Part shown: positions 12,301-21,724 of the stretch, in pieces
How positions within the stretch are numbered: the first letter of the stretch is position 1
Layout: each line of letters opens with the position of its first letter
Source of the DNA: Siphonodentalium dalli
Taxonomy: Eukaryota; Mollusca; Scaphopoda; Gadilida; Siphonodentaliidae
Assembly: GCA_032622095.1 (NCBI GenBank)
Contig: CP136063.1
Location: 75,867,980 to 75,931,979, forward strand
DNA: 64,000 nucleotides
Direction: 5' to 3'
Made by a program: the position numbers and the translations under genes
Notes under the pieces: model-generated
The model's input: the letters and a program-made list of their open reading frames with translations, nothing else
The model's database searches: none
Told to the model about the DNA's origin: nothing

Positions 12301-15300
12301 GACTAACATATGTTAGTCAAACGTTTTTCCCCAGGATGACTAACTTAGTTCAGCCAACATGACTGAGGCATAACATTAGTCAAAATTACTAGGGTGATGT
12401 TAGTCATAACGACTAAGAAATGGGGATTCAAAACGACTAATTAGTCAAAATGGCCAGGATTTAGTCATAACTTTTCTTAGTCACTGGGAAGGCGAAAATG
12501 TAAGTTGCGGAATTATGTGCAAATAATTCCAATACTTGACCAAAGTTACTCAAAATGTTTGTGACTAACACTAAGTTAGTCATATTTAGTCAAAATGTCC
12601 AACCCAAGGGGGCGGTTGGACAACTTAATGTTACAGCTGAAAAATCAGAAGCCAACCGGGGTAAACAATTACATTTCATATAAATAGAAGTTTCTGATTG
12701 AGGGGTGGGGATACAGTTGGCTATCGACGTTGGCGCACCGAAGAGACCATCTGGCCACGTCACTGCATTTATGCTGTTGTTATTTGTGAAAACTGCTTGC
12801 ATCTTCGTATTCGTGTCCTTTACCGTGACCAAATGCATTCGTGTCGACGATCGAAACTCAAAGGATAATCCGCCCATGAACATGAGTATCATTTACCTCG
12901 AAATGCATTCTTGAGCGATAAATAATACTCACATTAGGAGCACGCGTAATTTTTATTGATTTGTCATTTATAAACTATAGTTGATCAAGGCAACAGCACC
13001 GAAATGCCTCTAACCAAATACCAAAAGGCAGTATTTCTGGAAGAAGTTAACACAAGAAAAGACAGCTGTAATGTGCCAGGCATCGTGTTCCCAAGACCAC
13101 TATCGCCATGTCCCTGTTGATGAGATTTCCATTGATAAAACATTTTCATAAGGAAGGGGGGCGCTACGTCCCTGCGAATCAGAGATGGTTATATGGTCCG
13201 GTTTAATGGTGTGAAAATCGACAATTTATGTTTGACACCCTATATTGACCTTCTAGACAAGTTCTATATACGTTGTAACTTTCAATAAATTGGGTAATTT
13301 TAGTAGTTACAAGGAACACATACTGCTACCTCACATCCAAGCTGACACCCCCTAAGGTTTGACAATTTCTAAAATAGATCATTTCAATCCAAACTTTTGA
13401 CCAAAATAGGTAAATATGCAAATGTTTGTCTAAAACAAACACATACCCTCTAATAAATTGTTGGAAAAACAAAATAAGAGAACAAGTTCAACCTATTGTT
13501 GTTGTAAAATTCCCAATTCATGTTGTTTCAGGTATCAAATTTCCAACTGTTGAACATGTTGACAAAATGTTTGGGGGCGAGAAACATAACCCAACCCCCT
13601 TGTCGCGACGTCCCTGTGGGTTGTACTTGAGATTTCCAGCTGACAAAACATTTTTACAAGGGGGTGAATCGAACCCTTGTCGCCACGTACCTGCGTATCA
13701 TAGATGGGTATATTATCCGGGTTAAGGTGCGAAAACTGAAAATTTATGTTGGACACACAATACGAAGACCTTCTAATCACGTTCCTTAACGTTATAACTT
13801 TCAATTAACTTTGATAGTACTCGAACATTCTTTGTGATTGGGAGATGTTTGTAAATACAAAGAACACGTACTATTTGTGATTTATGTTTGTAATCGTAGG
13901 TTCATAGTATTAGCGGAATGATAAATTGTTATTTCTTACAAACAATTGTAGATTCTTACAAAGAAAACGCTTCATAGTATTGACCCCTGTTGGTAGTCAT
14001 GTTGCTTTGCCATTGATCTTTATATATTTGTCAGTATAATAACAATTGTGAGAGAGGGTAACCATAAGTGAGACCAACACTTATCCTCCAATCCCATTGT
14101 CTGCAATGTGTATTTCCGTTACACACTATGTTTCATGCAAGTAGACATATACATGTGTTTTAAGGTGAAAGGGCTTCTAACCGATGCATGGCCATTTCGA
14201 TGAGCAATGACAAATTGTTCCAACATTGGAGCAATGCACACTCATAGTGAGTTCCCCCATAAATATGTAAAGAACAAAGTGAACAAATTCGTTTTCTGTT
14301 TACATGCATGGCTTCACTCATTATTAAGCCGAAAGTTCTCCTATCACTCCATAGTGTCTTTTCAAGGCCTTCACAAAACCCGTATATGATATAGAGGATC
14401 TACAACTCGTCCCCAGTTTATAGCGGAATTTACGAAACGTGTCCATTAAATTAGGTCTGGACCGAGCCTTTATGCGTTGTTTGCCCGCGCAAAGAAATCG
14501 TCCCAGATAAATAAAGACTCTTGGCGTATTTAATGGCCTATATTTAATGACAGTTCTTCTCAAACTCTTTATTCATTATAGTTTGTTGGACAAATATTGG
14601 AAGCCATAGTATTTTGAGACGTAGCGTACAGAATGTAAACAGACGACAAACCAGAAGTCAAAGGTCACCTGGCACCATTTCCTGTTATTAAACGAACGTT
14701 TAATATCACAATTTATAGAATGGGCTTATTGAATGGAATAAGGGCAGAATCATGTAATAAAAGATGTTTTGGCACAGGGACAGAACTCAAATGTGCATTA
14801 CATCATGCATTGAAATATCGATAATCGGTTTACTCTGGTTTACCCCAAGTTAATGCGTGGCCATACAACTATATATATGTAGATGTTGCATTAAAACTGA
14901 TGTTGGAAAAGAGACCAGCCTTTTTTTCACATAAACACGTACTTGTATTTCTCATATTTTTGTGCTGTCATCTAAGTTGCATCTGCAATACTCTTTTCAG
15001 GGACATGATGGACGTGTTCATGTGGTACGGAAGGAAACAAATTTCAACAAAAATCCATACAGACGCTGGCGACATAATGTATTGTGGGTTTAAAGGAGAG
15101 ATGAGTTTTGTTTTATTCGATCCGGCTGACACAAATAAACTCTACCTGGAAAATGTCGACAACACAGTGTCTAACACGCACACGCCCGTGGCTGATGAAT
15201 TAAACGTGAAAACATTCGACGCGGATGTGGGCCCAGGCGACTGCATTTATATACCTGCAAATACCCCCTATTACGTGGAAACATCCGAATCAATCATTGC

Positions 15301-15745
15301 CTTCTCAACAATGTGGAAGTATTTCTCGTGTCACGTGATCGGGATTGAAGGGTGTAGTGAGAAGTGCGACCATGGTATAGGGTTCAACTCGGTTGATGTT
15401 ATAGGATACGCGGACGTCGAAGCCGAAATCCAGAAGTCAAAAGATTACGTGAAGTCGCTCAGTGAGTCTAATACATTAGACATGGCTCACATTGCCATGG
15501 AGAAGGGATTGCAGGGGGTTTGCCAATTTGCTCTCAACGACACGGAGTATGGTGACATGGTGAGGGTTAAAGGACTGCACACTCTTGACGTGATAGACAC
15601 TGATAAAAATAGGAGGATAACGGACATGGAAGTCTCAGCCATGACCAAGTATGACTGGCTAGATTTCTGGCATATGCACGAACATGTTCTAGGAATGATT
15701 GACCACTTGAACGAGAAACACACTGGGCGGCACGACGAGCTGTGA
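6158..15745 (+). CDS. Gene A: ER-retained JmjC/cupin_8-like protein with EF-hand (3 exons, 415 aa)
   Basis: CDS is join(6158..6376, 9263..9546, 15001..15745), 1248 nt. Both introns have GT...AG ends, and the joins align without gaps to gene B at 29 kb. The start is the ATG opening a clear signal peptide (MKTLLCTCVAFLAIEICFA). The barrel has KIH187TD189 as the HxD metal motif, LFDPADTNKLYL as the cupin_8 strand, and VGPGDCIYIPANTPYYV near residues 244-260. In that last motif the usual distal His is Tyr258. The position that binds 2-oxoglutarate in FIH-like enzymes (Lys after Gly-x) is Met202. An EF-hand loop spans 367-378 (DTDKNRRITDME; Gly6 replaced by Arg). The protein ends in HDEL, an ER-retrieval signal. 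Inference: a lumenal calcium-linked cupin, possibly without oxygenase activity. Family assignment is from motifs only. Confidence 0.88.
6698..6970 (+). repeat. Dispersed repeat R1, partial copy 2
   Basis: Shares AAACGGACATGGCTCATT, the AATTTCCAAAT block, and the TTCTTTATTTTTACC and ATATCAGGAATAGACTA segments with the copies at 4.6 and 41.2 kb, in the same order. Confidence 0.7.
7228..7436 (+). repeat. Hairpin-headed dispersed repeat R2, copy 1
   Basis: Begins with a stem: GTTCAGAGAATAAGTTCAAC pairs with GAACTTATTATCTGAAC. The shared body follows: CTGTCGTCTGCTT, a GAATAATTGACCATTCCAATG block and TAACTGxxTGG...CCATTTAGC. Other copies are at about 7779-7968, 16080-16293, 32566-32757 (- strand) and 45697-45870. 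Confidence 0.75.
7779..7968 (+). repeat. Repeat R2, copy 2 (stem decayed)
   Basis: Carries only the second half of the hairpin (GAACTTATTGTATGAACATT), then the same body as at 7.2 kb. Together with copy 1 it makes an imperfect direct pair about 550 bp apart. Confidence 0.7.
8994..9245. mobile_element. piggyBac-type MITE in gene A intron 1
   Basis: The ends are CCCTTTACCCAACAGAACGG and ...GTTGTGTAAAGGG, an inverted pair. TTAA stands at the right flank (9242-9245) and CTAA at the left, a decayed TTAA target duplication. Inside is a 60-nt hairpin with arms GCATTCTCTTATAxATGCGAG. The second copy at 23082-23482 is flanked by intact TTAA. The element ends 17 nt before the exon 2 splice junction. 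Confidence 0.8.
9263..9546 (+). CDS. Gene A exon 2
   Basis: Codes residues 74-167 plus two bases of codon 168. The acceptor is ACTATTCCCAG|GTAGCC and the donor GAAAG|GTATGT. It carries AAVLWIDGDFLAKQ, FKRGGPLDYFRTDLYH and MPCPIQCPKLRER. Each aligns without gaps to gene B (ASILWEDDDFLAAT, FKTGGPLDYFIGELYH, LPCSIQCGDILDQR). Confidence 0.88.
9622..9673. repeat. (GT)n tract followed by poly-G
   Basis: A (TG)n stretch interrupted by GAGAGGGTGAGAG, then an uninterrupted run of about 13 G, just inside gene A intron 2. Confidence 0.9.
10541..11059. mobile_element. MITE with CAGGTCTGGCGA ends, copy 1
   Basis: Terminal inverted repeats read CAGGTCTGGCGATTCCCAAT at the left and ...GGGAGTCGCCAGACCTG at the right, each followed by GTAGCTA-type subterminal repeats. 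A related element in opposite orientation fills 32938-33482. The CA...TG ends suggest hAT or a similar superfamily. I see no clear target duplication and no transposase. Confidence 0.75.
12290..12592. repeat. Cluster of TTAGTCA / TGACTAA motifs
   Basis: The heptamer TTAGTCA occurs nine times on the + strand and TGACTAA three times, all exact, with two CGACTAA near-matches, in about 300 bp. Random expectation is well under one. The copies vary in spacing and orientation, so this is not a simple tandem repeat. It lies in the centre of the 2.9-kb element. Confidence 0.85.
13130..13830. repeat. Internal direct duplication within the 2.9-kb element
   Basis: The blocks near 13140-13320 and 13650-13830 match: a 'GCGTATCATAGATGG' / 'GCGAATCAGAGATGG' block, then TCCGGxTTAA, an AATTTATGTTxGACAC block and ACxTTCTA. 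The spacing is about 510 bp. Both copies are diverged. Confidence 0.6.
14390..14770 (+). repeat. Dispersed repeat R3, copy 1
   Basis: Runs from ATATAGAGGATCTACAAC to AGAATCATGTAATAAA. The same blocks occur at 21004-21560. That copy has about 170 bp more, including an inverted repeat around TAAATTxGGTCTGGACC. Confidence 0.8.
15001..15745 (+). CDS. Gene A exon 3 (terminal)
   Basis: Starts after TCTTTTCAG, completes Arg168, and codes the catalytic-fold half of the barrel, the EF-hand and the HDEL terminus, ending at TGA. The open frame extends upstream to 14900, but that part is intron: the acceptor join gives a gapless paralogue alignment. An ATTAAA hexamer near 15885 could serve polyadenylation. 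Confidence 0.88.
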
Positions 15746-17139
15746 ACACCGACTTATTTACAAACGCTCTTTAATAAGAGTAAGCCCAACATTACAAACG
15801 AATATCGTATTCCATTATTCGTCCACACGTACCAGATAAAGATTGAAGGACGTCAGATGTCACAATTTAATCATCGGCACACTATTAAATTATATGCATG
15901 ATGTTTGAGGATATCATTATAGAGCAGTGAGACAACGGTGTTCAATTTTCAACCGAAAAATATGCAACAATTCCTATCGTTTTTTTAATTCGACTGAGGC
16001 ATGGAATATGCCATGTTATATTCTTAATATGCAGGTGTTTAACGGTTAACCCTGTCTATAATAAATAATCATTGACGAAATGTTCAGATAATAAGTTAAA
16101 AAACGGCAATTTGTTGTAATTATTATCTGAACATTTCTCACCAATAAATATGAATAATTCTGCTCTTGTGTTAGTTTGTTTTTCTGTCTGTCATCTGCTT
16201 TTATTACCAGAACATCCCTCTGAATGAATAATAGACATTTCCAAATGTATACTTTTATAACTGAATGGTAGAATCCATTTAGCTTAGAACGGGTTATCAA
16301 TTCACCCGCTTGATTATATGGAGTTTATCAACATACAATCATGTATTTAGATTATAAGGCAGATCTTCCTAATCACATGTATATGGAATATTATAGTATG
16401 TTGGTGATTTGCAAGTGAAGTTGGACATTCTTCAATCTAAATATGTTCATATAGAGAGCAGACAGAGAAATATAGAATATGCAGGTATAATGCAAAATCA
16501 CTCTAACGACGGCATTTGCTACACAAAACGTTTCCTATTCGTTAGAAAAGTGTAATTTTCACAAAAAAGTTTCGTCAGCTTTCTTCGATGAGGCCCATGT
16601 ATTTATGAGTCCGGCCAGTGAAGCTAATTGGTATTAACGGTCTGGGTAAACTAAAGTAAATATAAAAAAGAGTTCTTCAGTTATTTGACGCTTGTTTGAA
16701 AAAAAGTTACTTGTTCTGTATAGCTATATCTGTTCCTGATTGTTTCATATTGTTTTAAAATCAATTGCAGTAATGAATTAGACGCAACATATCGTTCCAA
16801 ATCGCAATGACGTAATTAGGGTCAGTTGCAATTGTCCCTCGAAACATTCGCATTTGGCATATAATTACGTCATGAAGTTAGTACTAACCTAATAAAGCTA
16901 CTTTGGCGTAATAAACGTAATTTCATCGTCTGGGTCTGGGCTTGACGAATGTTGACTTTTGCTAAATGAAAATATTTTTTGCCAAATGTGGATTAATTTT
17001 GCCATTGGCAAATTTGGTAAGTGACAGCGCGAACTCCTTCGAACAGGCTTTATGTATACTGTATGAAATAAATGTAGTGTGCAGTGGATAAAAGAGCAAA
17101 AAGTAGGCAAAATGAAATGTGCCTGATTAGACAGACTGA
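15746..17139. other. 3' flank of gene A; R2 repeat
   Basis: Contains a possible ATTAAA polyadenylation signal at about 15885 and R2 copy 3 at 16080-16293, with its stem GTTCAGATAATAAGTTAAAA / AATTATTATCTGAAC. Nothing else was recognised up to about 17140. Confidence 0.55.
16080..16293 (+). repeat. Repeat R2, copy 3
   Basis: Hairpin head at 16080-16132, then the shared body with CTGTCATCTGCTTTTATTACC and TAACTGAATGG...CCATTTAGCTTAGAA. Confidence 0.75.
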
Positions 17140-17835
17140 TGGAACTGAAGCACAGATGAACAAACGAATGAATGAATGCACGCATTTAGGAATGAATATA
17201 TGGAAGGATGAATGTGTTTGATTCGAAAGACTGATGGGACGGACGCATATGGATGAGTGCATGAAAAGATGAACAAACGAATGAATGAACGCACGCATTA
17301 AGGAATGAATGGATGGAACATGATGGAAGGATGAGTATGTGAATGAATGATCAGACGGGTGAACCAGTGGAAAGAGTGATTTTACTTTCGGCTGAAATAA
17401 AGAATGAGTTCCAAAACAATCCAAGATTAAACTTCTTGCTCAATTTAACAAGACAAATAAATTAAAAAGTAAAAAAAATAATAAAATAAAGTCGTTATAA
17501 CATCCGACCGGATATCCCGAGTCACTACACCAAATTAGATATACGTAAATTAGATATTTTATATACGTGGATTAGCGAATGAGTGGATGAACGATTGTGT
17601 GAATGGATCAATGAATAGATGATGACTATATGAAAGAACGAATGAATGAACGAGCGACAATGTGCGTGAATCAGATGGTGAATTAGATGGTGAATTAGAT
17701 TGATCAACTGGTTAAAGAATAAAATGGATGAGCGAATGACCGAATCAATGGATGAAATAGCGACAAAGTGGGTGAATCATTGGATGAATGATATTGATAA
17801 ACTGGTGAACGAATAAAACAAACAAATTCAATTCA
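17140..17835. repeat. GAATGAATG-type low-complexity array
   Basis: Degenerate tetranucleotide DNA (GAAT/ATGA with ACGA, GGAT variants). Its 4-base period leaves the minus strand open in several frames, producing false His/Ser/Phe-rich reading frames. A shorter relative is at 21545-21730. Confidence 0.85.
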
Positions 17836-17879
17836 ATTCAATTTAATTACTCTTCATCATGTTTGATGGGCGAATCATT

Positions 17880-18060
17880 GAGCATTGAGTTTGGTCATTA
17901 TATACGTCAAATTAATTGATAGCTGAATGATTAATGAACTGATTGATTTCACATGTCTGCTGTGTCTATTAAAACATATCACCTTGTGAATAAAACATCA
18001 ACTTCAACTGTGTGTGCGTCTTCTCCATTCCAACAAAACCCATGGGTTATCACGAAACAA
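17880..18060 (+). repeat. Dispersed repeat R4, copy 1
   Basis: Shares ATTGAGTTTGGTC, TTTCACATGTCTGCTGTG, AACATATCA and AACTGTGTGTGC blocks with 21725-21890 and 23035-23600. It follows the same GAATG-type DNA as the 21.7-kb copy, so array and repeat probably travelled together. Confidence 0.7.
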
Positions 18061-18118
18061 GAACACAAAATAAAAGATATATCTTACTCACTTTGTGTTT
18101 TGAGATATAGAGGATTTC

Positions 18119-18240
18119 CAATGAGTTATGTTGGGATATAAGATTTTATAAAACCTGTTTTATTGATTTGATTCTCAACGAGTTGTGAATCATATTTATC
18201 AAACCAGTTTCATAAAATCTTATATCCCAACATAACGAGT
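18119..18240. repeat. Inverted repeat, arms about 40 nt
   Basis: The arm around ATGTTGGGATATAAGATTTT pairs with AAAATCTTATATCCCAACAT, with a shorter inner pairing around GATTCTCAAC/GTTGTGAATC. The overall size is about 120 bp. It is probably a small foldback element; there is no clear target duplication. Confidence 0.7.
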
Positions 18241-18414
18241 GGAAGATCTTGTATATCACATGAAAAAAACTAGAGCTGTATGACTTTTTAACAGATAAAC
18301 AACCTTAAAAGAAGCTGAACAACTTTTGAAATTCATACAGTTACAGCGTTGGCTGAGACGCTTGACAACCGTATGCGACAGTAATGTGCGCTCTGGGGCT
18401 GGCGACGGAAAATA

Positions 18415-18921
18415 TACAGTACCAGTAAAAAGAAGTGTATATAAAGCGCGATATTTTCCCGCCCAATATCGCAATAATATTGCAAGTGGAAACGCTTATA
18501 AGCGCGCCACTTGCGATATTATTGCAATATTTTGCGCTTAATATCGCAGTGTTTCGCGCTTAATATTGCGACATCTTGCGCCCAAAATTGTGACATTTAA
18601 AACAAATGATTGCTTCTTCTACAGCGTTTATTGCACCAATAGAGACAATGTTTTATATCTTTATATAATTATAGTTGTAAATGCTATATGTACACTATAT
18701 GTACTCTATATGCACAGTATTTATCTAATATAAATATAACACTATCGGGTCTGTATGACATTTGTGCGCTTAATATCGCAATATTGTGCGCTCAATATCG
18801 CAATAATAAGCACGACAGATTTTTGGTATTGCGTATAATCGCGCCTTTTTCGAAATTAAGCGCGTTCAATATCACAATAAAGGCGCGCCTCAATATACCA
18901 CTTCTTCTGACTGGTACTGTA
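18415..18921. mobile_element. TA-flanked MITE with CAGTACCAGT ends
   Basis: Left end CAGTACCAGTAAAAAGAAGT and right end ACTTCTTCTGACTGGTACTG are near-perfect inverted repeats flanked by TA (18415-18416, 18920-18921). This is the Tc1/mariner pattern. The interior repeats AATATCGC/GCGATATT at least six times together with GCGC. No transposase. Confidence 0.8.
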
Positions 18922-19239
18922 GTCCCCAAATTTGCCCCCTTGCTGTTGTGTCTCTTTTCGTTAGTGCAACGAAGTTTGACAATAATTTAACTTTAACGAA
19001 CGAAGCAATCGTTTTGCATTGTATGGTATTGGTGTCATGCGCGGCTTTTAAAATAGTATCAATCCGCATGAATTAATGTTAAGACGCGCATTAATTTCGG
19101 TGGCGTGATACCCGGGAAGCGCACACCTATTCGTCACTAGTGAGAGATAAGTAACTATGTAATGGCGTTTTTAATGATATAATAGGGATTTCATATGATA
19201 TAAACCATATCGATGATAAAACGACAAGCGTTGGAGCTA

Positions 19240-19840
19240 AAGCAGCTAATAGTCACCCAGTTTCAAAGTTATCATATAATGGCTGCGGACACACGTACCA
19301 CAGTAGCGATGGCATAGTAGGTGTGACAATTAATTATGGTAGAGTTTGGTGACAATTGGTCAACATAATTTATATGCCACAGGGAGTCGTGTCGCGCGCG
19401 CCGCATATTCGCACAATGAGTCGACTGACCAATTAACCCATTGAGTTTCACCAAGGTTGATCTCTACTCATAACGTTTAGCCACATTGTATTCTCTACGA
19501 TACATAAAATTGCACGACCGATCGCCCAGAATTGTCTTGTGTGTTAGCATTAGAAATATAACATTGCGTGTTGAGTAACGATCAACAGCGACAAGACATT
19601 CGGTTTGATAAATCATTGAGATGTCGATCTCGACGCTGATAGAGCTTGGGAAAGACTCATTGTGTGAATGTGCGGCGGGCGACATGTCTCGCTATGGCAC
19701 AGGAATATGACGACCAATTGTCACCAAAGTTGCACCATAATTAATTGTCACACCTACTATGCCCTCGCTACTGTGATACGTGTGTCCGCAGCCATTGCCT
19801 TGCTCCTATCATATCCCGAGGATCAACATTTGACGTTATG
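19240..19840. repeat. Long inverted repeat (foldback)
   Basis: The left arm (about 19272-19455) and right arm (about 19625-19795) are inverted copies. GGCTGCGGACACACGTA pairs with TACGTGTGTCCGCAGCC, and TAGTAGGTGTGACAATTAAT pairs with ATTAATTGTCACACCTACTA. The spacer is about 170 bp. The short open frames in both arms are mirror artefacts. Confidence 0.8.
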
Positions 19841-20076
19841 TGCACCATGCAGGTTGACATTCTGAAGTCATAAAACATTATTAACATATTTCAGCGGTCG
19901 AGTCGTGATATCGCCCATCGGCTTTAACGATATTAAACCACAATTAATAAATCAATCAATCAATCCTTCAATAATTAATTAATTCGTTCATTCTGAACAC
20001 ACAATTGGGACGAACTCTCTAGTTCTATCATATCAGGAAGACAACAACAGCCACCGCTCATTATTGTACTATTTAT

Positions 20077-20170
20077 ACAAATCCGCCGATAAATAGACAA
20101 AAGATTAATTTAGTAATAATATAGACTATTATTAAAGTAATGCTATGTGTATTTATCGGTGGATTTTGAT
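20077..20170. repeat. Small inverted-repeat element
   Basis: CAAATCCGCCGATAAATA at the left pairs with TATTTATCGGTGGATTTTG at the right. Total about 94 bp, with an inner AATAATATAGACTATTATT palindrome. Confidence 0.65.
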
Positions 20171-21003
20171 AAGATCAAACAACAGTATTTGAACCACTCC
20201 GGAAGAGTATCGCTCAGTTACTTCTGAACTAAACTTATACAAAGCAATGTTTCTCCATGTTGCTGTTGATCGTTGGTAAGTTTGGTCATGCGGTTTATTA
20301 TCATTTCAGCCCGTAGGTCACATATCACGACGTTGTCAGTTTCAATGGTAGAGGTAGATTATGTCACGACTATGCCCATCGAGATCATATTATACCCGTT
20401 CAAAACATGGAAACGTTTTAATGTTTTGATGGGGAACGTTATAACATCGAACAAACAACGCAGGTGGTTATTATATTTCTTTGTTAATACTTGTTCCTTA
20501 AATACATATTATGGACTTGTTCGGGTGCGTGAAATAGATAAGTTAGTACTCCGGCGCTATGCCAACCTGGGGAATGTAGCATTCTACTATGATCGCCGAA
20601 AAATTCAAAGAAATCGACCATGCCACCCCATAGAAAACATCGGCTGAACTACGCCCAATTGCACATATTTACATCTCGATTCGGGACGCAACTATCGGCG
20701 ATAATCTAACATAAATAATTTCGCCATCGAGAGTCATTGCGTTTAATTAATATATAAGAACCACGGTGTGTACATGTATCGTCAATTCGGATTAATATTC
20801 ATACAAATAACTACTTTGAGCAAGATTATTTTCAATTTCTATTTGATCACCATACATACAAGAGTGTTTCACATCACTTTAATAGTAGGGGGTGGTCCGA
20901 CCTTGAGATCTATTCGCACAGAGACACCGAGAACGACGTTGATTGATTAAAATTACGCCAACGAAACTTTATTTTCGGCTATATAGTTTGTATTGAGGTT
21001 GAA

Positions 21004-21560
21004 TATAGAGGATCTACAACGAGTCCTCAGTTTATAGCGGAATTTACAAAACGAGTCCAGTAAATTGGGTCTGGACCGAGCTTTTGGCGAGGTCCAGACC
21101 TAATTTACTGGACGAGGTTTGTAATTTCCGCTATAAACAGGGGATGAGATGTATATTATATTTATTACATGATCCAAAACATCGACAAAACATTCTTAAA
21201 TCAACAAATGGAACGCGAAACTAACATCGGCTTCTATAAGGCATGCGATGACGTTTCACGTCACTATTCGTTGTTTTCCCGCGTAAAGAAATAGTCCCAG
21301 ATATATAAAGAATCTTTGACACATTTAATGGTGTATATTTGATGACTTAACTTTTCAGACTCTTCATTCATTATAGATTGTTGGAAAAATATTGGAAGCA
21401 TAGTATTTTGAGACGTAGCGTACGGAATGTTAACAGACGACAAACCGGAAGTCAAATGTCACCTGGCACTATTTCCTGTTATTAAAACGAACGTTTAATA
21501 TCCCAATTTATATAATGGGTTTATTGAATAGAATAAGGGTAGGATCATGTAATAAATTTA
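21004..21560 (+). repeat. Dispersed repeat R3, copy 2 (longer form)
   Basis: Matches 14390-14770, with extra DNA after the ACCGAGC block. That extra part begins with an inverted repeat: GTCCAGTAAATTGGGTCTGG pairs with CCAGACCTAATTTACTGGAC. Confidence 0.8.
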
Positions 21561-21724
21561 ATTAGCGAATGAGAGGATGAATGACTGTATATATGGGCAA
21601 ATGAATAGACGACGAGTATGAATTAACGAATGACCAAATGAATGAGAGAGCGATAAGGTAGGTGGTTGAATCGGTGGGTGAAATAAATTGATAAACTGGT
21701 GAAAACATAATAGGGATGGACGAT

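Larger units (their letters stand above)
11060..13987. mobile_element. 2.9-kb non-autonomous element with GGGGTCAATACTATGAA ends
   Basis: Left end GGGGTCAATACTATGAA (11060-11076) and right end TTCATAGTATTGACCCC (13971-13987) are exact inverted complements. The word TTCATAGTA/TACTATGAA recurs near both ends (about 11153, 11556 and 13905). The interior holds the TTAGTCA cluster (12290-12592) and an internal direct duplication (13130-13830). No transposase frame is visible. The element is inserted against, or shares a G with, the preceding MITE. Confidence 0.65.
9547..15000 (+). other. Gene A intron 2
   Basis: 5,454 bp, GT...AG (TCTTTTCAG|GGACATG at the 3' end). It is largely filled by mobile DNA: the CAGGTCTGGC MITE (10541-11059), a 2.9-kb element directly abutting it (11060-13987) and a dispersed repeat R3 (14390-14770). 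No missing exon is implied, because codon 168 (AG|G, Arg) and its neighbours align gaplessly to gene B. Confidence 0.75.

Noticed and set aside
12590-12914. Overlapping 100- and 69-codon frames on opposite strands
   Set aside because: They lie within the 2.9-kb transposable element, with no homology on either strand.
14900-15000. Upstream extension of the gene A exon 3 frame
   Set aside because: It lies before a strong TCTTTTCAG acceptor. The spliced junction aligns gaplessly with gene B and the extension does not.
16898-17424. Minus-strand frames rich in Phe, Ile, His and Ser
   Set aside because: They come from GAATGAATG-type low-complexity DNA, with no domain and no splice support.
20273-20647. 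124-codon plus-strand frame
   Set aside because: It has no ATG at its start, part of it matches a repeat block near 23.63 kb, and no family is recognisable.
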